A model generated the notes under the pieces. It was given only the letters and a program-made list of their open reading frames with translations, was not told the DNA's origin and searched no databases. Shown here one piece after another: positions 14,958 to 23,642 of a DNA stretch of 24,120 bases; position 1 is the first letter of the stretch, and every line of letters begins with the position of its first letter. The stretch spans positions 1 through 24,120 of the forward strand of contig DDTM01000098.1 in assembly GCA_002344075.1 (NCBI GenBank). Direction: 5' to 3'. This DNA is from Bacteroidetes bacterium UBA2364 (GTDB lineage Bacteria; Bacteroidota; Rhodothermia; Rhodothermales; UBA2364). The position numbers and the translations under genes were made by a program.

Positions 14958-15866
14958 TCACCACGAAAGCGGATCGTTGCCGCGCAGTAGTTCTTGCTTG
15001 CGGCGTTCAATCATTTCGCGTTTGGCGCGCTCGCGGGTACGGAGTTGATCCCGTTCTGTATTTAACTCTTCTTCGAGGCGAGACACTTTTTTGCGACGTG
15101 CTTCAATTTTTTTGTCAAAGATCTCGTTCAACTTTACATCCAGTTCACGCTCTAATCCCGCCTTTTCATTGTCCTTTGCATTTTTGATTTGGCGCGACAA
15201 ATCACGGGCTTCGCGTTCCATACGGGCCAATTCGGCAAATTCGTTCCCTCTCAATTCCTCGATATTAATCCGTACATCTTCCATCACATCGCCCAACGGA
15301 CTTTCGCGAAAGAAAAATTCGCCTTTCGGCATCGCCATTTTGAATTGATGTAGCGGTTCCTTACGATCCCAACGGAACGCCCGGAAACGCGGTATTTCCT
15401 CTATTTCTTCTTCCTTTCCATCGGCAGATTTACGTTTCCAACGATACACCTGATTACCCCCTTCGTCTTCTTCTGGCATAACCCAGACTCCCCCTTTTCC
15501 ATCGGCATCAATGGTCACTTCCACCTCATTTTCTCCCATTGTCTTGGCTCCCGCCTTGGGACGCGCTGTAACGGTTACACGACGTTCTGTTGATTCGTCG
15601 GTAGTTGTGTCTTCCACTTTAAATTGGTTGTAGAGTTCTTTGTCCTCGGCACTGGCTTCCTCGATAGGCTTGCCATTTAGTAAAACCTTGCCATCTTTTT
15701 CCACCACTTCGATTTTGCGTTCTTCACCATTTTCCACAATGCGGATAACACTTCTGGATTCTTTACGTTCTTTGGGTGCAGGTTTTTGCGCGGTAACGGG
15801 TAAGGCCAAGAAACCGCTGGCAATTAGGGCAACGCCTAAAAAACGTTTAAGGAATGGGTTAGACAT
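14958..15866 (-). CDS. Secreted coiled-coil protein of sigma operon (copy B)
   Basis: This encodes 302 residues starting MSNPFLKRFLGVALIASGFLALPVTAQ, a clear signal peptide. Upstream is the best ribosome-binding site in the operon, AGGAGG ten bases before the ATG. The mature protein has a KDGKVLLNGKPI segment (58-68) and an acidic, low-complexity middle. A strongly charged coiled coil follows at about 205-295 (RQIKNAKDNEKAGLEREL ... RERAKREMIERRKQELLRG). The last 57 residues of the coil align without gaps to the C-terminus of the upstream gene product, with about 20 identities. The DGKxxLNGKx segment is also shared, so the two are paralogues. The arrangement recalls periplasmic stress sensors encoded beside ECF sigma factors (Spy/CpxP/CnrX-like), but no LTxxQ motif is evident. 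The function is unknown. Confidence 0.8.
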   Translation of the reverse strand: MSNPFLKRFLGVALIASGFLALPVTAQKPAPKERKESRSVIRIVENGEERKIEVVEKDGKVLLNGKPIEEASAEDKELYNQFKVEDTTTDESTERRVTVTARPKAGAKTMGENEVEVTIDADGKGGVWVMPEEDEGGNQVYRWKRKSADGKEEEIEEIPRFRAFRWDRKEPLHQFKMAMPKGEFFFRESPLGDVMEDVRINIEELRGNEFAELARMEREARDLSRQIKNAKDNEKAGLERELDVKLNEIFDKKIEARRKKVSRLEEELNTERDQLRTRERAKREMIERRKQELLRGNDPLSW

Positions 15867-15893
15867 AGGGTTTTAACCTCCTGTTTTGTTTTG

Positions 15894-15971
15894 GTGTGAA
15901 ATTGGGTGGATATAATGAATGTGGCACACTCTCCTTAATCATGAGACCTCGGAGAGTGTGAAATTGGGTGG
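15894..15971. repeat. Inverted repeat and 16-bp direct repeat inside the operon
   Basis: GTGTGAAATTGGGTGG occurs perfectly at 15894-15909 and 15956-15971. Between and partly overlapping them, CACACTCTCC (15925-15934) and GGAGAGTGTG (15951-15960) form a perfect 10-bp inverted repeat with a 16-base loop. No T-run follows on the minus strand. It may therefore be a processing or attenuation hairpin or a protein-binding site tuning expression of the last gene. Confidence 0.7.
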
Positions 15972-15988
15972 CAAAACGTGATCAGGGC

Positions 15989-16738
15989 CTATTGGCCTTG
16001 TAATAATTCTTCTAATCGTTGTTGGATGATACGCTCACGGGCCATTTCTTTGTCGCGAAGGCGCGAGCGAAGCAAGATCAATTGGTTGTTTAACTGCTGA
16101 ATTTCGTCGCGCTGGTTCTCTAAACGCAAATCAAAGATATTACCAAGTGTTTTGCGCAATTCGTTCATCATCTGAGACCGCTGTTCGCTCTCGGCAGAGA
16201 GCCGGATTTTGACTGCCAGCCGCTGGGACTGTAGTTCCAGCCATTGCTCACGTTGAAAGCGCTGATACAAATCGGGCGATTCATTTCGTAGGAAATATAA
16301 TTGTTTCGTACTCTCCAATGGGGTCATCATAGATTGTAATTGCCCAAACTGTTCGGTTTGCTGATCCAAAAAAGAACCAAATTCTGCTTCATTTTTGAAC
16401 TGACGTGTCATGGCCAACAAACTACCACCTTCTACGGTAAACATTTTGTTGTTGATTTGAATAACGGGTGCAACGCCCACCGAAAACATATACTCCACAT
16501 CTAATCCACGTAAATCTAATTCCGTAGGCAGTTGCGAACCTCTGAGTTGTTTTCCGTTCAGAAAAGCTTTTCCATCTCGAATCACAAATGTTTGCATTTG
16601 AGTGGGGCTTATCTGAGAAGCAGGCTCTCGGGTTGCACGCGAGGAGGCCGGTTGCGGATTTTGGGCCAGTGTAAATATGGGCAACCACATCAACAAACAA
16701 GTTGGTACGAGGTGGCGAGGCTTAAAAAAACGTTTCAT
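15989..16738 (-). CDS. Secreted coiled-coil protein of sigma operon (copy A)
   Basis: This encodes 249 residues. The signal peptide MKRFFKPRHLVPTCLLMWLP... ends near FTLAQ (22-26). The mature part begins with a Pro/Ser/Thr-rich stretch. A small beta region follows, with FVIRDGKAFLNGKQLRG (51-67) and VGVAPVIQINNKMFTVEGG (87-105). The rest (about 110-249) is helical, with a Gln/Arg/Glu-rich coiled coil ending RERIIQQRLEELLQG. It is a paralogue of the next gene downstream, sharing the DGKxxLNGKx segment and the C-terminal coil. Both genes also have the same AACCCTATG context at the start codon, which supports tandem duplication. It begins 47 bases after the anti-sigma stop. I infer an envelope sensor or chaperone regulated by the sigma factor; no enzymatic motif is seen. 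Confidence 0.8.
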   Translation of the reverse strand: MKRFFKPRHLVPTCLLMWLPIFTLAQNPQPASSRATREPASQISPTQMQTFVIRDGKAFLNGKQLRGSQLPTELDLRGLDVEYMFSVGVAPVIQINNKMFTVEGGSLLAMTRQFKNEAEFGSFLDQQTEQFGQLQSMMTPLESTKQLYFLRNESPDLYQRFQREQWLELQSQRLAVKIRLSAESEQRSQMMNELRKTLGNIFDLRLENQRDEIQQLNNQLILLRSRLRDKEMARERIIQQRLEELLQGQ

Positions 16739-16785
16739 AGGGTTTAAAACCGTATAAAAGGAGGTTTATGCAAATATGTTTAAAA

Positions 16786-17556
16786 TTAGCGCGGATTTAC
16801 CTTCCGGTTTTGTGCGGCATCGTTTCTGGTCAATTCTAATGGTACGGGCGAATTTCCCCAGTCATCTTCCACCCGAGCTTCCAAGTGTTCTACCCGTTGC
16901 GAGATGGTACTAAACACGGGGCGCTCGTCCCAAGAAAACACACGTTCCGAGACAGGTGGTTCGTAGATCTCCAATTGTTGACCATCCAAGCCAGCCATAG
17001 CATCATTCGACGACAAGAACGTGCGAAGGGAGAAAAACCCTCCAATGACCACCAATACCACACTTGCTGCCACTGCCCAGCGTGCTGTCGATTTTTGTAA
17101 AATATTGTTTCTTAAGAATACAAACCGAGCGCGGGGCTGACTGGCTTTTGCGGCATTCAGGATGGTTTGGAGTACCTTCGGACTGGGCTGTGGCCGTGTG
17201 CGGGGTTGCTCCAAAAATGTTTTGGTTGTCAGGAGCGCGTGATATTCTTTACGATGGGCCTCGTCCTTCAGAATTGCGTCTGCGGGATGGTGGTTCTGAT
17301 TATAAAGCAGCTCTATGACAGGTAGTGCAGCTTCCGGAGAAAGGCCAGAAGCGTCTTGGGCAGCAGTCTTGGCGTGCGTCATCAGGTTTGCAAGAATCGT
17401 CGGATCAGGACCAGGCTGGGGCGGTAAACGGTCTAATACCGATTTTACCATTAGCAACGTATCCAACTCTGGGCGCAAGGCAGGGTCTTCTGTCAACGGT
17501 TCGGCAGGATCCGCTTCACCGTAAAGGCGCTGTATCAATTGTAACCGTTTGTCCAT
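16786..17556 (-). CDS. Membrane anti-sigma factor with duplicated cytoplasmic domain
   Basis: This encodes 256 residues from the ATG at 17556 (MDKRLQLIQRLYGEAD). An ATG at 17592 would add 12 residues (MDTTHPNLTTTT). Residues 3-64 and 75-139 are clear repeats of one unit: LY, then PA, D-A-R-E, LL-K, PxP, and finally AK near the end. A transmembrane helix (160-175, AVAASVVLVVIGGFFS) separates them from a periplasmic tail with a short coil (ISQRVEHLEARVEDDW). One membrane helix and a position directly after an ECF sigma gene fit an anti-sigma factor. The HxxxCxxC zinc motif of the classical family is absent. I infer that the repeats bind the sigma factor. The start lies 59 bases after the sigma stop. 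Confidence 0.75.
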   Translation of the reverse strand: MDKRLQLIQRLYGEADPAEPLTEDPALRPELDTLLMVKSVLDRLPPQPGPDPTILANLMTHAKTAAQDASGLSPEAALPVIELLYNQNHHPADAILKDEAHRKEYHALLTTKTFLEQPRTRPQPSPKVLQTILNAAKASQPRARFVFLRNNILQKSTARWAVAASVVLVVIGGFFSLRTFLSSNDAMAGLDGQQLEIYEPPVSERVFSWDERPVFSTISQRVEHLEARVEDDWGNSPVPLELTRNDAAQNRKVNPR

Positions 17557-17615
17557 AGTGGTTGTGGTGAGATTTGGGTGCGTGGTGTCCATGGGGGGAG
17601 TAATGGTGCCCACAT

Positions 17616-18218
17616 TTATTCGTGCAGGTCCACCAATTCTGGCTTCCCCATTCGTTTCATGATTTTTTGCAAGTTCAACAATGCGTATCGCATCCGTCCT
17701 AACGCCGTATTGATGGAACAATCGGTTAAGGCTGCAATTTCCTTAAAACTTAGTCCGGTTTCATGGCGCATAAGCAACACTTCGCGTTGTTCGGATGGTA
17801 GTTGGGCAATACAGGCATCCAGCCATTCGCGTTGTTCCTGATTGAGCATGAGTTCCACCGCATTGGGGGCATCATCCGAAAGGCGATCCCAAAAATTGTT
17901 TTCGTCATCATCGGGGTCTGCTACGTCTTTCCACTTTTTGCGGGTACGCAGATAATCAAGGGTGGTATTACGGGCAATCCGAATAACCCAATAAATAAAG
18001 CGGCCTTGTTGTTGATACGACCCACGACGCTCCTGCAACGCGGAAATGACGCGCAGAAAAGTGTCTTGAAATAAGTCGTTGGCGATGTTTACGTCCTTTA
18101 CCATGCCCATCAGATAGCTAAAAACGCGCTCCTGATGACGACTGAGGAGTAAACCGAAGGCCCGCTCGTCTCCTTTTTCAAGGTATGCGGCTACCAGTTC
18201 TTCATCCGACCAAGTCAT
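17616..18218 (-). CDS. ECF-type RNA polymerase sigma factor
   Basis: This encodes 200 residues. The sigma-2 region (about 18-90) contains AFGLLLSRHQERVFSYLMGMV, NIANDLFQDTFLRV, the core-polymerase contact, and FIYWVIRIARNTTLDYLR, which covers the -10 reader and melting segment. A linker with DPDDDENNFW follows. Sigma-4 (about 128-182) has LPSEQREVLLMRHETGLSFKEIA followed by a helix-turn-helix, ALTDCSINTALGRMRYALLNLQ, that reads the -35 element. The protein is about 200 residues with no sigma-3, as expected for the ECF class. It is the first gene of a four-gene operon with an anti-sigma factor and two secreted proteins, so an envelope-stress or signal-transduction role is likely. I could not identify its own target promoter in the 200 bases upstream. 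Confidence 0.93.
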   Translation of the reverse strand: MTWSDEELVAAYLEKGDERAFGLLLSRHQERVFSYLMGMVKDVNIANDLFQDTFLRVISALQERRGSYQQQGRFIYWVIRIARNTTLDYLRTRKKWKDVADPDDDENNFWDRLSDDAPNAVELMLNQEQREWLDACIAQLPSEQREVLLMRHETGLSFKEIAALTDCSINTALGRMRYALLNLQKIMKRMGKPELVDLHE

Positions 18219-18420
18219 GTGCTACGATGTTCTTAGGGGTTGGTCGTGGATGCAGTTTCCTGCACTTTATGTTTGAAACGCAGGATGATATGGGCTTATT
18301 GTGCGAGCACATAAATTTTTATTGTATCGGGGGCCACCTATCCGAATGTGAGCATAGGCAGGGCGTGACGTTTCATGGTGATTGTCAGAAAAGTTTGTCT
18401 TGTTTTTCACCTGCGTTGCC

Positions 18421-19128
18421 CTATCGAAAAATGAGGTAGAAGACCCAGAAATGCAAAAACATAACCACTGCAAAGGCAATAAGATACCACGGCCATTGCC
18501 CAATGATAAACGGATTTTTGGCTGTTGGTGGACGACAAAGGAACATGTAATTACATTGGTGCCGCCAATTGATTAGGCCGACCACAATTCCGCAAATAAA
18601 AAGCCATCCTCCGGCTTCGAGCCATGACCATGGGCGGAGTTCCATGCTGCGTGCATAGGTGAGGAACATAGGACCCAGTATTAGCCCAGTATGTGAGACA
18701 TAAAACTCAATCAAGAAAAAAAATTGCGTTCCTTGTGTAAATTGTGGTGTTAGTAGCGCATGTAGTGCCCCAGTCATTCCCCAATACAAAGCAATTTCGT
18801 GTATCAACTGGTTTTCTGAAACCAAGGCCCATCCCGTAAAAAAGGCCGTGATGTCGCACAATTGAAGCGGAAGCCCATAGCGCCAATCCCACTGTTTTTT
18901 AAGGGCATGTACAATTGGTGGCAAGACAGCCCAAACCAAAATCCACCAACCCAAGACCTGTCCAGCAAACCGTGTTTGCTCGGAAGGAACCTGCATCAGC
19001 ACGAGTAAACTAAGGCCCGTAATAGCGAGGGTAAGCCCGGAAGTTCGCCACCAAAATCCACTAAATATCTTGGCTGTGGCTTCTTGCATCTCGTCGTCTC
19101 CCTGACGTAGGGTAATGTCGTCGTTCAT
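18421..19128 (-). CDS. YwaF/TIGR02206-like integral membrane protein
   Basis: This encodes 235 residues with about six hydrophobic segments. LPLQLCDITAFFTGWAL (about 91-107) and the C-terminal LCRPPTAKNPFIIGQWPWYL (about 198-217) match the signature of the TIGR02206/YwaF membrane family, whose function is not known. The ATG at 19128 gives a 25-residue acidic cytoplasmic N-terminus, and a second Met at residue 14 is an alternative. The gene is read alone in the minus direction, with 202 bases between its stop and the sigma-factor start. The TonB-dependent receptor gene starts divergently 210 bases away. It might be an orphan transporter or membrane scaffold, but nothing in the context fixes a substrate. 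Confidence 0.78.
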   Translation of the reverse strand: MNDDITLRQGDDEMQEATAKIFSGFWWRTSGLTLAITGLSLLVLMQVPSEQTRFAGQVLGWWILVWAVLPPIVHALKKQWDWRYGLPLQLCDITAFFTGWALVSENQLIHEIALYWGMTGALHALLTPQFTQGTQFFFLIEFYVSHTGLILGPMFLTYARSMELRPWSWLEAGGWLFICGIVVGLINWRHQCNYMFLCRPPTAKNPFIIGQWPWYLIAFAVVMFLHFWVFYLIFR

Positions 19129-19277
19129 ATTCTTTCGGGGAATGCAATATCAAAAATAGGAATCAGAATTTACAAACGAATCACACAAAAATTACGGGAT
19201 TACAAGGGAGGAAAAAGATTTGTTCACGCTGATCAAGGGATTCTTAGGAGAATACAATGCAAAAACGAATGTGGTAA

Positions 19278-19285
19278 TAAATTTG
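19278..19285 (+). promoter_or_regulatory. -7 element for the TonB-dependent receptor gene
   Basis: TAAATTTG is a full match to the TAnnTTTG -7 consensus of Bacteroidota, about 54 bases before the receptor ATG at 19339. No clear TTTG -33 element sits at the expected distance. An AAGGAG lies 27 bases before the ATG, too far for a normal ribosome-binding site. Confidence 0.45.
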
Positions 19286-19338
19286 GCACTGTATTTTCTT
19301 ACAAAATAAGGAGAACCTTTTCCTCAGCGACCTCGACC

Positions 19339-22290
19339 ATGAGACGAACTCTCTTTTTACTTTTGGGATATTTGGGGGCGTTTCTCGCGCTCCCTCTTGC
19401 CACACAAGCACAAGGCTTGCGCATTGTTGGTGCGGTATATGATGCCTCGACGGGTCTTCCGCTCAAGGCACGTGTTTTCTTACAACCAGGTGGACAAAGT
19501 GCTAATACGGATGAACGTGGGAACTATACTTTTTCACGGATCCGGGCCGGGAACTATACGCTAAGCGTCAACTTGTCGAGCTACGACCCGATCAGCAAGA
19601 CGGTTATGGTCAAAACTACAGACGTTTTGGCGGACCTCGGCCTTCGCCCCATTGGCAGGGTAAGTTTATCCGATGTACCCATAAAACCACGCGAGACGGC
19701 CAATCCAGACATTCGTCCGGTACCGAGACCATCCATACCCGTTCTCTCGCCATCTGCACAACCCACTACGCCGAATTTGAATCCGGGTGATCCCATAAAA
19801 CCTTCTGCATTGGGCTATTTTGGCTTGGCCCAGCGATTACAAGCGTCTTGCCCAGATTTGTGGGTGATGTCTTCGTCTGGTAGCCAGAGCAGTGGACTTT
19901 TTATGGCGTTCAGGAATGGTGGTGGGCTGACGGCTACGGCACCACCACTTGTTTTTGTTGATGGAATACGGTTGGAAAACGAAGCGTATGGCTTTCTGGA
20001 ACTGGGTGGAGAACGTGTTTCGGCACTCACGGATTTAAGGGCCGAAGACATTGAAGAGGTCACTTGTCTTTCTGGACCGGCTGCATCTGCGCGATTGGGC
20101 GTGTCTGCAGGTGCAGGGGCCATTCTCTTGACAACGCGATCCGGAAAACCAAGCGAAACACATGCCAGCTATCATGCCCACCTGGGGCAGAATCGCTTAA
20201 GGACGCCTTTTGACTTCTCCACCGCATCGAATCCAGATGCCGCCAATACAGGATTGAGAAATGGGGTTATTATACGTCACAATCTGCGGTTTGAAGGAGG
20301 GCGCGGCGACACACAGTATTTTGCTAGTGGCTATGTGGGTCGCTCGGATGGGACTATGCTTAACGATGGCTTGCGCGAACGTGGTGCCCGTTTACATCTC
20401 GTTACCCGACCATTTCCTACATTACGACTTACCTCGATGCTTGCCCATAGTCAAGCAGAGACGGGGTCGCCTCAAGGCGGCGCCAGTGTTTATGGCTATC
20501 TCCTGAATACCACTGGAACCAATGCTGCCTATAGCCTTGCAGACAGCAGCCTTATACGGCGATTCACAACATTACATGAGCAGCGACGAATATTGGCATA
20601 TATAAGCGCTGAATTAGAGCCTATTCCCCATGTGTTCGTTCGTGGTAAGATGGGTTACGAAGGCACTGATTTGCAAGGAGCGCAAAATCGCCCACCCAAT
20701 GCAAGAGTGGGTATTGGTCTGGTACGAAGGTCTGTCATCAGCCGAAAGTCGGCGGCATTTACTTATGAAGCTTCACTACGTCACATTTACGATAAACTAA
20801 GCGGCTTTTCTGCTTCAACAGAAGCCGGAATTCGGGCATATGACCTCAATTCCTACCACTTATTGATTACCAAAGATGGATTCACAGAGGGTGATCCTAC
20901 CAATGTAGGAACAGGCCGCGATGTGATCGCAAACGAAGAAGTGCGTAGTGGCGAACGTGAAATGGGCATTTTTATACAAGAAGATGTGATATGGCAAAAC
21001 GGGATACGGCTCCGGCTGGGCCTTTCCTACGATGATGCCGACCGAATTGGGAATAAGGTGAAATGGAGTGTTTTTCCCTTCGCCCGATTAACTTATCCGG
21101 TAAACCTTTCCTTCTTATCCAAAAGCCAAAACACTATTTATCTGTCTTATGGTGAAGCCGGAAATCTGCCCAATGCCTTGGATGCCAAAGGAACTTTTTG
21201 GGTTAGTGTACCGGGTGGGTTTGGCAATGGGTGGGTGGTTTCTTCTGTCGGAAATGATGCCCTTAAACCGGAACGTATTCGAGAATTGGAGTTTGGTTTT
21301 ACAAGTAAATGGTTAGATAAATTGGATTTTAATACATTAATCTATCGCCAACACATAACCGATGCGGTGGTTTATGCCTTGCCTGTGCCCTCTTCTGGAT
21401 TGGGGAATGTTTTACTACCCCAGAATGGCGGTGCCTCGGTGGGGTATGGCGTGACTGCACGAATGATCAGTGCCTTGTTCCAGTCTTCCGAAACTGGGAT
21501 ATGGCTTACAATGGGCGTTCATGGGCAACGCAACCGCGTAGAGACCCTCGGCGACACACCGGATATATTTGATGCCAATAAACTCAATGTAATCAAGCCC
21601 GGATTGGCGCGGCTGTCATTTTATGCACCTGTTGTGGTGGCTGCAGCATTTGACCCACTCACCCAAAAGTATCTTCATCCGGTTACTGCAACGCCGGGCA
21701 CAATCTATAATGGAAAAACGGTGGATGCAAGCGGGAACGCTTTTTTGGGAAATGCACAACCTGCATGGACCGCCACAGTCGAGTTAAACGCGCAATGGCG
21801 GAACTGGCAGATGGGAGCCACAGTCGAAGGGGTACAGGGCGTCGCTGTTTATAACGGTTCGCGGCACTTTCGGATAAGTGAAAACGGTGACCAAGCCATA
21901 AACATAGCACGTGCACAAATTGGACTGGCGGTGCGTAATGATGTTACACCGCTGCTTCCCGGTACAGAAGCCTACAACCAAGCAGCCCTCCTTGTTGCCC
22001 GAGCGGATCCGAACTATGCGGGAAACTTCGTAGAACGGGCTGATTATGTACGGCTTTCGACAGTGCAGTTGCGTTATAACCACACCCGCCCTCACGCCAA
22101 ACGTGGTGAAGGGCACCTAAAACGCTTCACGCTGGGCCTACATATCACCCAATTAGGGCTGTTTTCTCGGTATAGTGGCTCAGATCCAACGGTTCGCATC
22201 TTCGGTTCTCGAACCTATTCATGGGGGCAAGAACGCTTTACTTCCCCACAAAACCGTGCGATTTTATTCTCGGCTGGTCTGGGTCTTTAA
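19339..22290 (+). CDS. TonB-dependent outer-membrane receptor, SusC-like
   Basis: This encodes 983 residues. A signal peptide (1-24, ending ATQAQ) is followed by a carboxypeptidase-regulatory-like beta domain (27-100: VGAVYDASTGLPLKARVFL, GNYTFSRIRAGNYTLSV). A Pro-rich linker (112-155) precedes a plug domain (about 160-270) with PPLVFVDGIRLEN, then LRAEDIEEVTCLSGPAASARLGVSAGAGAILLTTRSGK. The plug pattern is the SusC/RagA type. The remaining 700 residues form the barrel, with repeated aromatic-rich strands such as TIYLSYGEAGNLPN and ITDAVVYALP. The protein would import a large substrate using TonB energy. No SusD partner follows. The last residue is Leu (SAGLGL) instead of the usual aromatic outer-membrane signal. 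The substrate cannot be deduced. Confidence 0.88.
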   Translation: MRRTLFLLLGYLGAFLALPLATQAQGLRIVGAVYDASTGLPLKARVFLQPGGQSANTDERGNYTFSRIRAGNYTLSVNLSSYDPISKTVMVKTTDVLADLGLRPIGRVSLSDVPIKPRETANPDIRPVPRPSIPVLSPSAQPTTPNLNPGDPIKPSALGYFGLAQRLQASCPDLWVMSSSGSQSSGLFMAFRNGGGLTATAPPLVFVDGIRLENEAYGFLELGGERVSALTDLRAEDIEEVTCLSGPAASARLGVSAGAGAILLTTRSGKPSETHASYHAHLGQNRLRTPFDFSTASNPDAANTGLRNGVIIRHNLRFEGGRGDTQYFASGYVGRSDGTMLNDGLRERGARLHLVTRPFPTLRLTSMLAHSQAETGSPQGGASVYGYLLNTTGTNAAYSLADSSLIRRFTTLHEQRRILAYISAELEPIPHVFVRGKMGYEGTDLQGAQNRPPNARVGIGLVRRSVISRKSAAFTYEASLRHIYDKLSGFSASTEAGIRAYDLNSYHLLITKDGFTEGDPTNVGTGRDVIANEEVRSGEREMGIFIQEDVIWQNGIRLRLGLSYDDADRIGNKVKWSVFPFARLTYPVNLSFLSKSQNTIYLSYGEAGNLPNALDAKGTFWVSVPGGFGNGWVVSSVGNDALKPERIRELEFGFTSKWLDKLDFNTLIYRQHITDAVVYALPVPSSGLGNVLLPQNGGASVGYGVTARMISALFQSSETGIWLTMGVHGQRNRVETLGDTPDIFDANKLNVIKPGLARLSFYAPVVVAAAFDPLTQKYLHPVTATPGTIYNGKTVDASGNAFLGNAQPAWTATVELNAQWRNWQMGATVEGVQGVAVYNGSRHFRISENGDQAINIARAQIGLAVRNDVTPLLPGTEAYNQAALLVARADPNYAGNFVERADYVRLSTVQLRYNHTRPHAKRGEGHLKRFTLGLHITQLGLFSRYSGSDPTVRIFGSRTYSWGQERFTSPQNRAILFSAGLGL

Positions 22291-22434
22291 CCATATTCCC
22301 CTTTCCTTCATCAAGAATCATACACACATCCGGAACGTTCTGCCTTTTCGATACGTAGGGTAAAGAGCGCCTGCTTGTTGTATTCAGGCCATTCGTTGTG
22401 TTCCCTTCTTCTAAACCTCTAAAATAGAACGCTT

Positions 22435-23616
22435 ATGGTTAAAAGATTAATCCATCCTTTTATTCATCCCATTAAAGAGTGGTCAGAAGATGGGAAATTG
22501 TCTGGGATTTTACTGGTTCTGGCCACAGTGGTATCTATTACCCTAACCAATAGCGCCTTTGGAGCAGTATATCAACAGTTCTGGCAGATTCAGGTGGGAG
22601 CTGGTATGCTCGAAAAATCTCTTGGTCACTGGATTAATGATGGCCTGATGGTCTTGTTTTTCTTTTTGGTGGGATTGGAAATCAAAAGGGAGTTATTACA
22701 AGGTGAGTTATCGGATACCCAAAAGGCCCTATTACCTGCAATGGCGGCAGTTGGTGGCTTGGTGATACCTGCGCTTATTTTTACGGGATTCAATTGGGGT
22801 TCGCCGTATATGGCTGGTTGGGCCATTCCAACGGCCACCGATATTGCCTTTTCTTTGGGGGTTTTATCTCTGCTTGGGAAACGGGCTCCATTGGCCTTAA
22901 AGGTTTTTCTCACGGCACTTGCTATTATAGACGACCTTGCAGCCATTCTCATTATTGCGGTGTTCTATTCGTCAGGTATCCAATTTGGGATGTTGGCGCT
23001 TGCCGTTTTGGTAATGGGAGTGCTGTTTCTCTTGAATAAAGGGGGCGTTAAACAAATGACTCCTTATGCCATCCTGGGAATAATCCTTTGGTTTCTTATT
23101 CTAAAGTCCGGCATCCATGCAACCATTGCAGGGGTTCTATTGGCCCTTACCATCCCACTTGCAAAGGTGGAGGATTTAGAACATGCGTTACACAAACCGG
23201 TGTATTATGGAATTCTACCCGTTTTTGCCTTAGCTAATACGGCGATTCTAATTCCCTTTGATGAATTGGGTATGGTATTTAGTAGCCTCAGCTATGGTAT
23301 TGTCTTCGGGCTGATGATTGGCAAGCCAGTTGGTATTTTAGGAATGACCTATCTTTCTGTAAAATTAGGGCTTACCAAACAACCGCAAAATGCGTCTTGG
23401 TATCAAATTGCCGGATTAGGCTTTACAGCTGGAATTGGGTTTACGATGTCCCTCTTTATTGCTTCGCTTTCTTTTTCAGAAGGAGCCATGCTCAATGTGG
23501 CAAAACTCGCCATCCTCATCGGCTCGGTGTTATCTGCTTTGTTCGGATTATTGATCTTATCGTTGGCTGCAAATCCTTCGTCGGATGACGACGAAATAGA
23601 CACATTCGTGCATTGA
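22435..23616 (+). CDS. nhaA: Na+/H+ antiporter NhaA
   Basis: This encodes 393 residues with about 12 transmembrane helices. NhaA expels Na+ or Li+ in exchange for protons across the cytoplasmic membrane. The ion-binding pair Asp166-Asp167 lies in ALAIIDDLAAI and corresponds to E. coli D163/D164. Asp136 in IPTATDIAFSLGVL corresponds to D133, and Lys297 in GLMIGKPVGI corresponds to K300. Other landmarks are FFFLVGLEIKREL near the start, LKSGIHATIAGVLLAL, and GxGFTMSLFIASLSF. The length equals the family norm. It is a single gene with a terminator 27 bases after its stop. No regulator of the nhaR type is adjacent. Confidence 0.95.
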   Translation: MVKRLIHPFIHPIKEWSEDGKLSGILLVLATVVSITLTNSAFGAVYQQFWQIQVGAGMLEKSLGHWINDGLMVLFFFLVGLEIKRELLQGELSDTQKALLPAMAAVGGLVIPALIFTGFNWGSPYMAGWAIPTATDIAFSLGVLSLLGKRAPLALKVFLTALAIIDDLAAILIIAVFYSSGIQFGMLALAVLVMGVLFLLNKGGVKQMTPYAILGIILWFLILKSGIHATIAGVLLALTIPLAKVEDLEHALHKPVYYGILPVFALANTAILIPFDELGMVFSSLSYGIVFGLMIGKPVGILGMTYLSVKLGLTKQPQNASWYQIAGLGFTAGIGFTMSLFIASLSFSEGAMLNVAKLAILIGSVLSALFGLLILSLAANPSSDDDEIDTFVH

Positions 23617-23642
23617 TAAAAGGAAAAGGTCTTAATTTATAT

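Noticed and set aside
14672..15010. 112-codon minus-strand ORF across the operon terminator
   Set aside because: It reads through a strong hairpin and the structured element and overlaps the end of the coiled-coil gene in another frame.
16768..16839. Plus-strand 24-codon ORF preceded by a perfect AAAAGGAGG
   Set aside because: It lies between two minus-strand operon genes and overlaps the anti-sigma 3' end. The peptide shows no features, so the Shine-Dalgarno-like match is probably chance.
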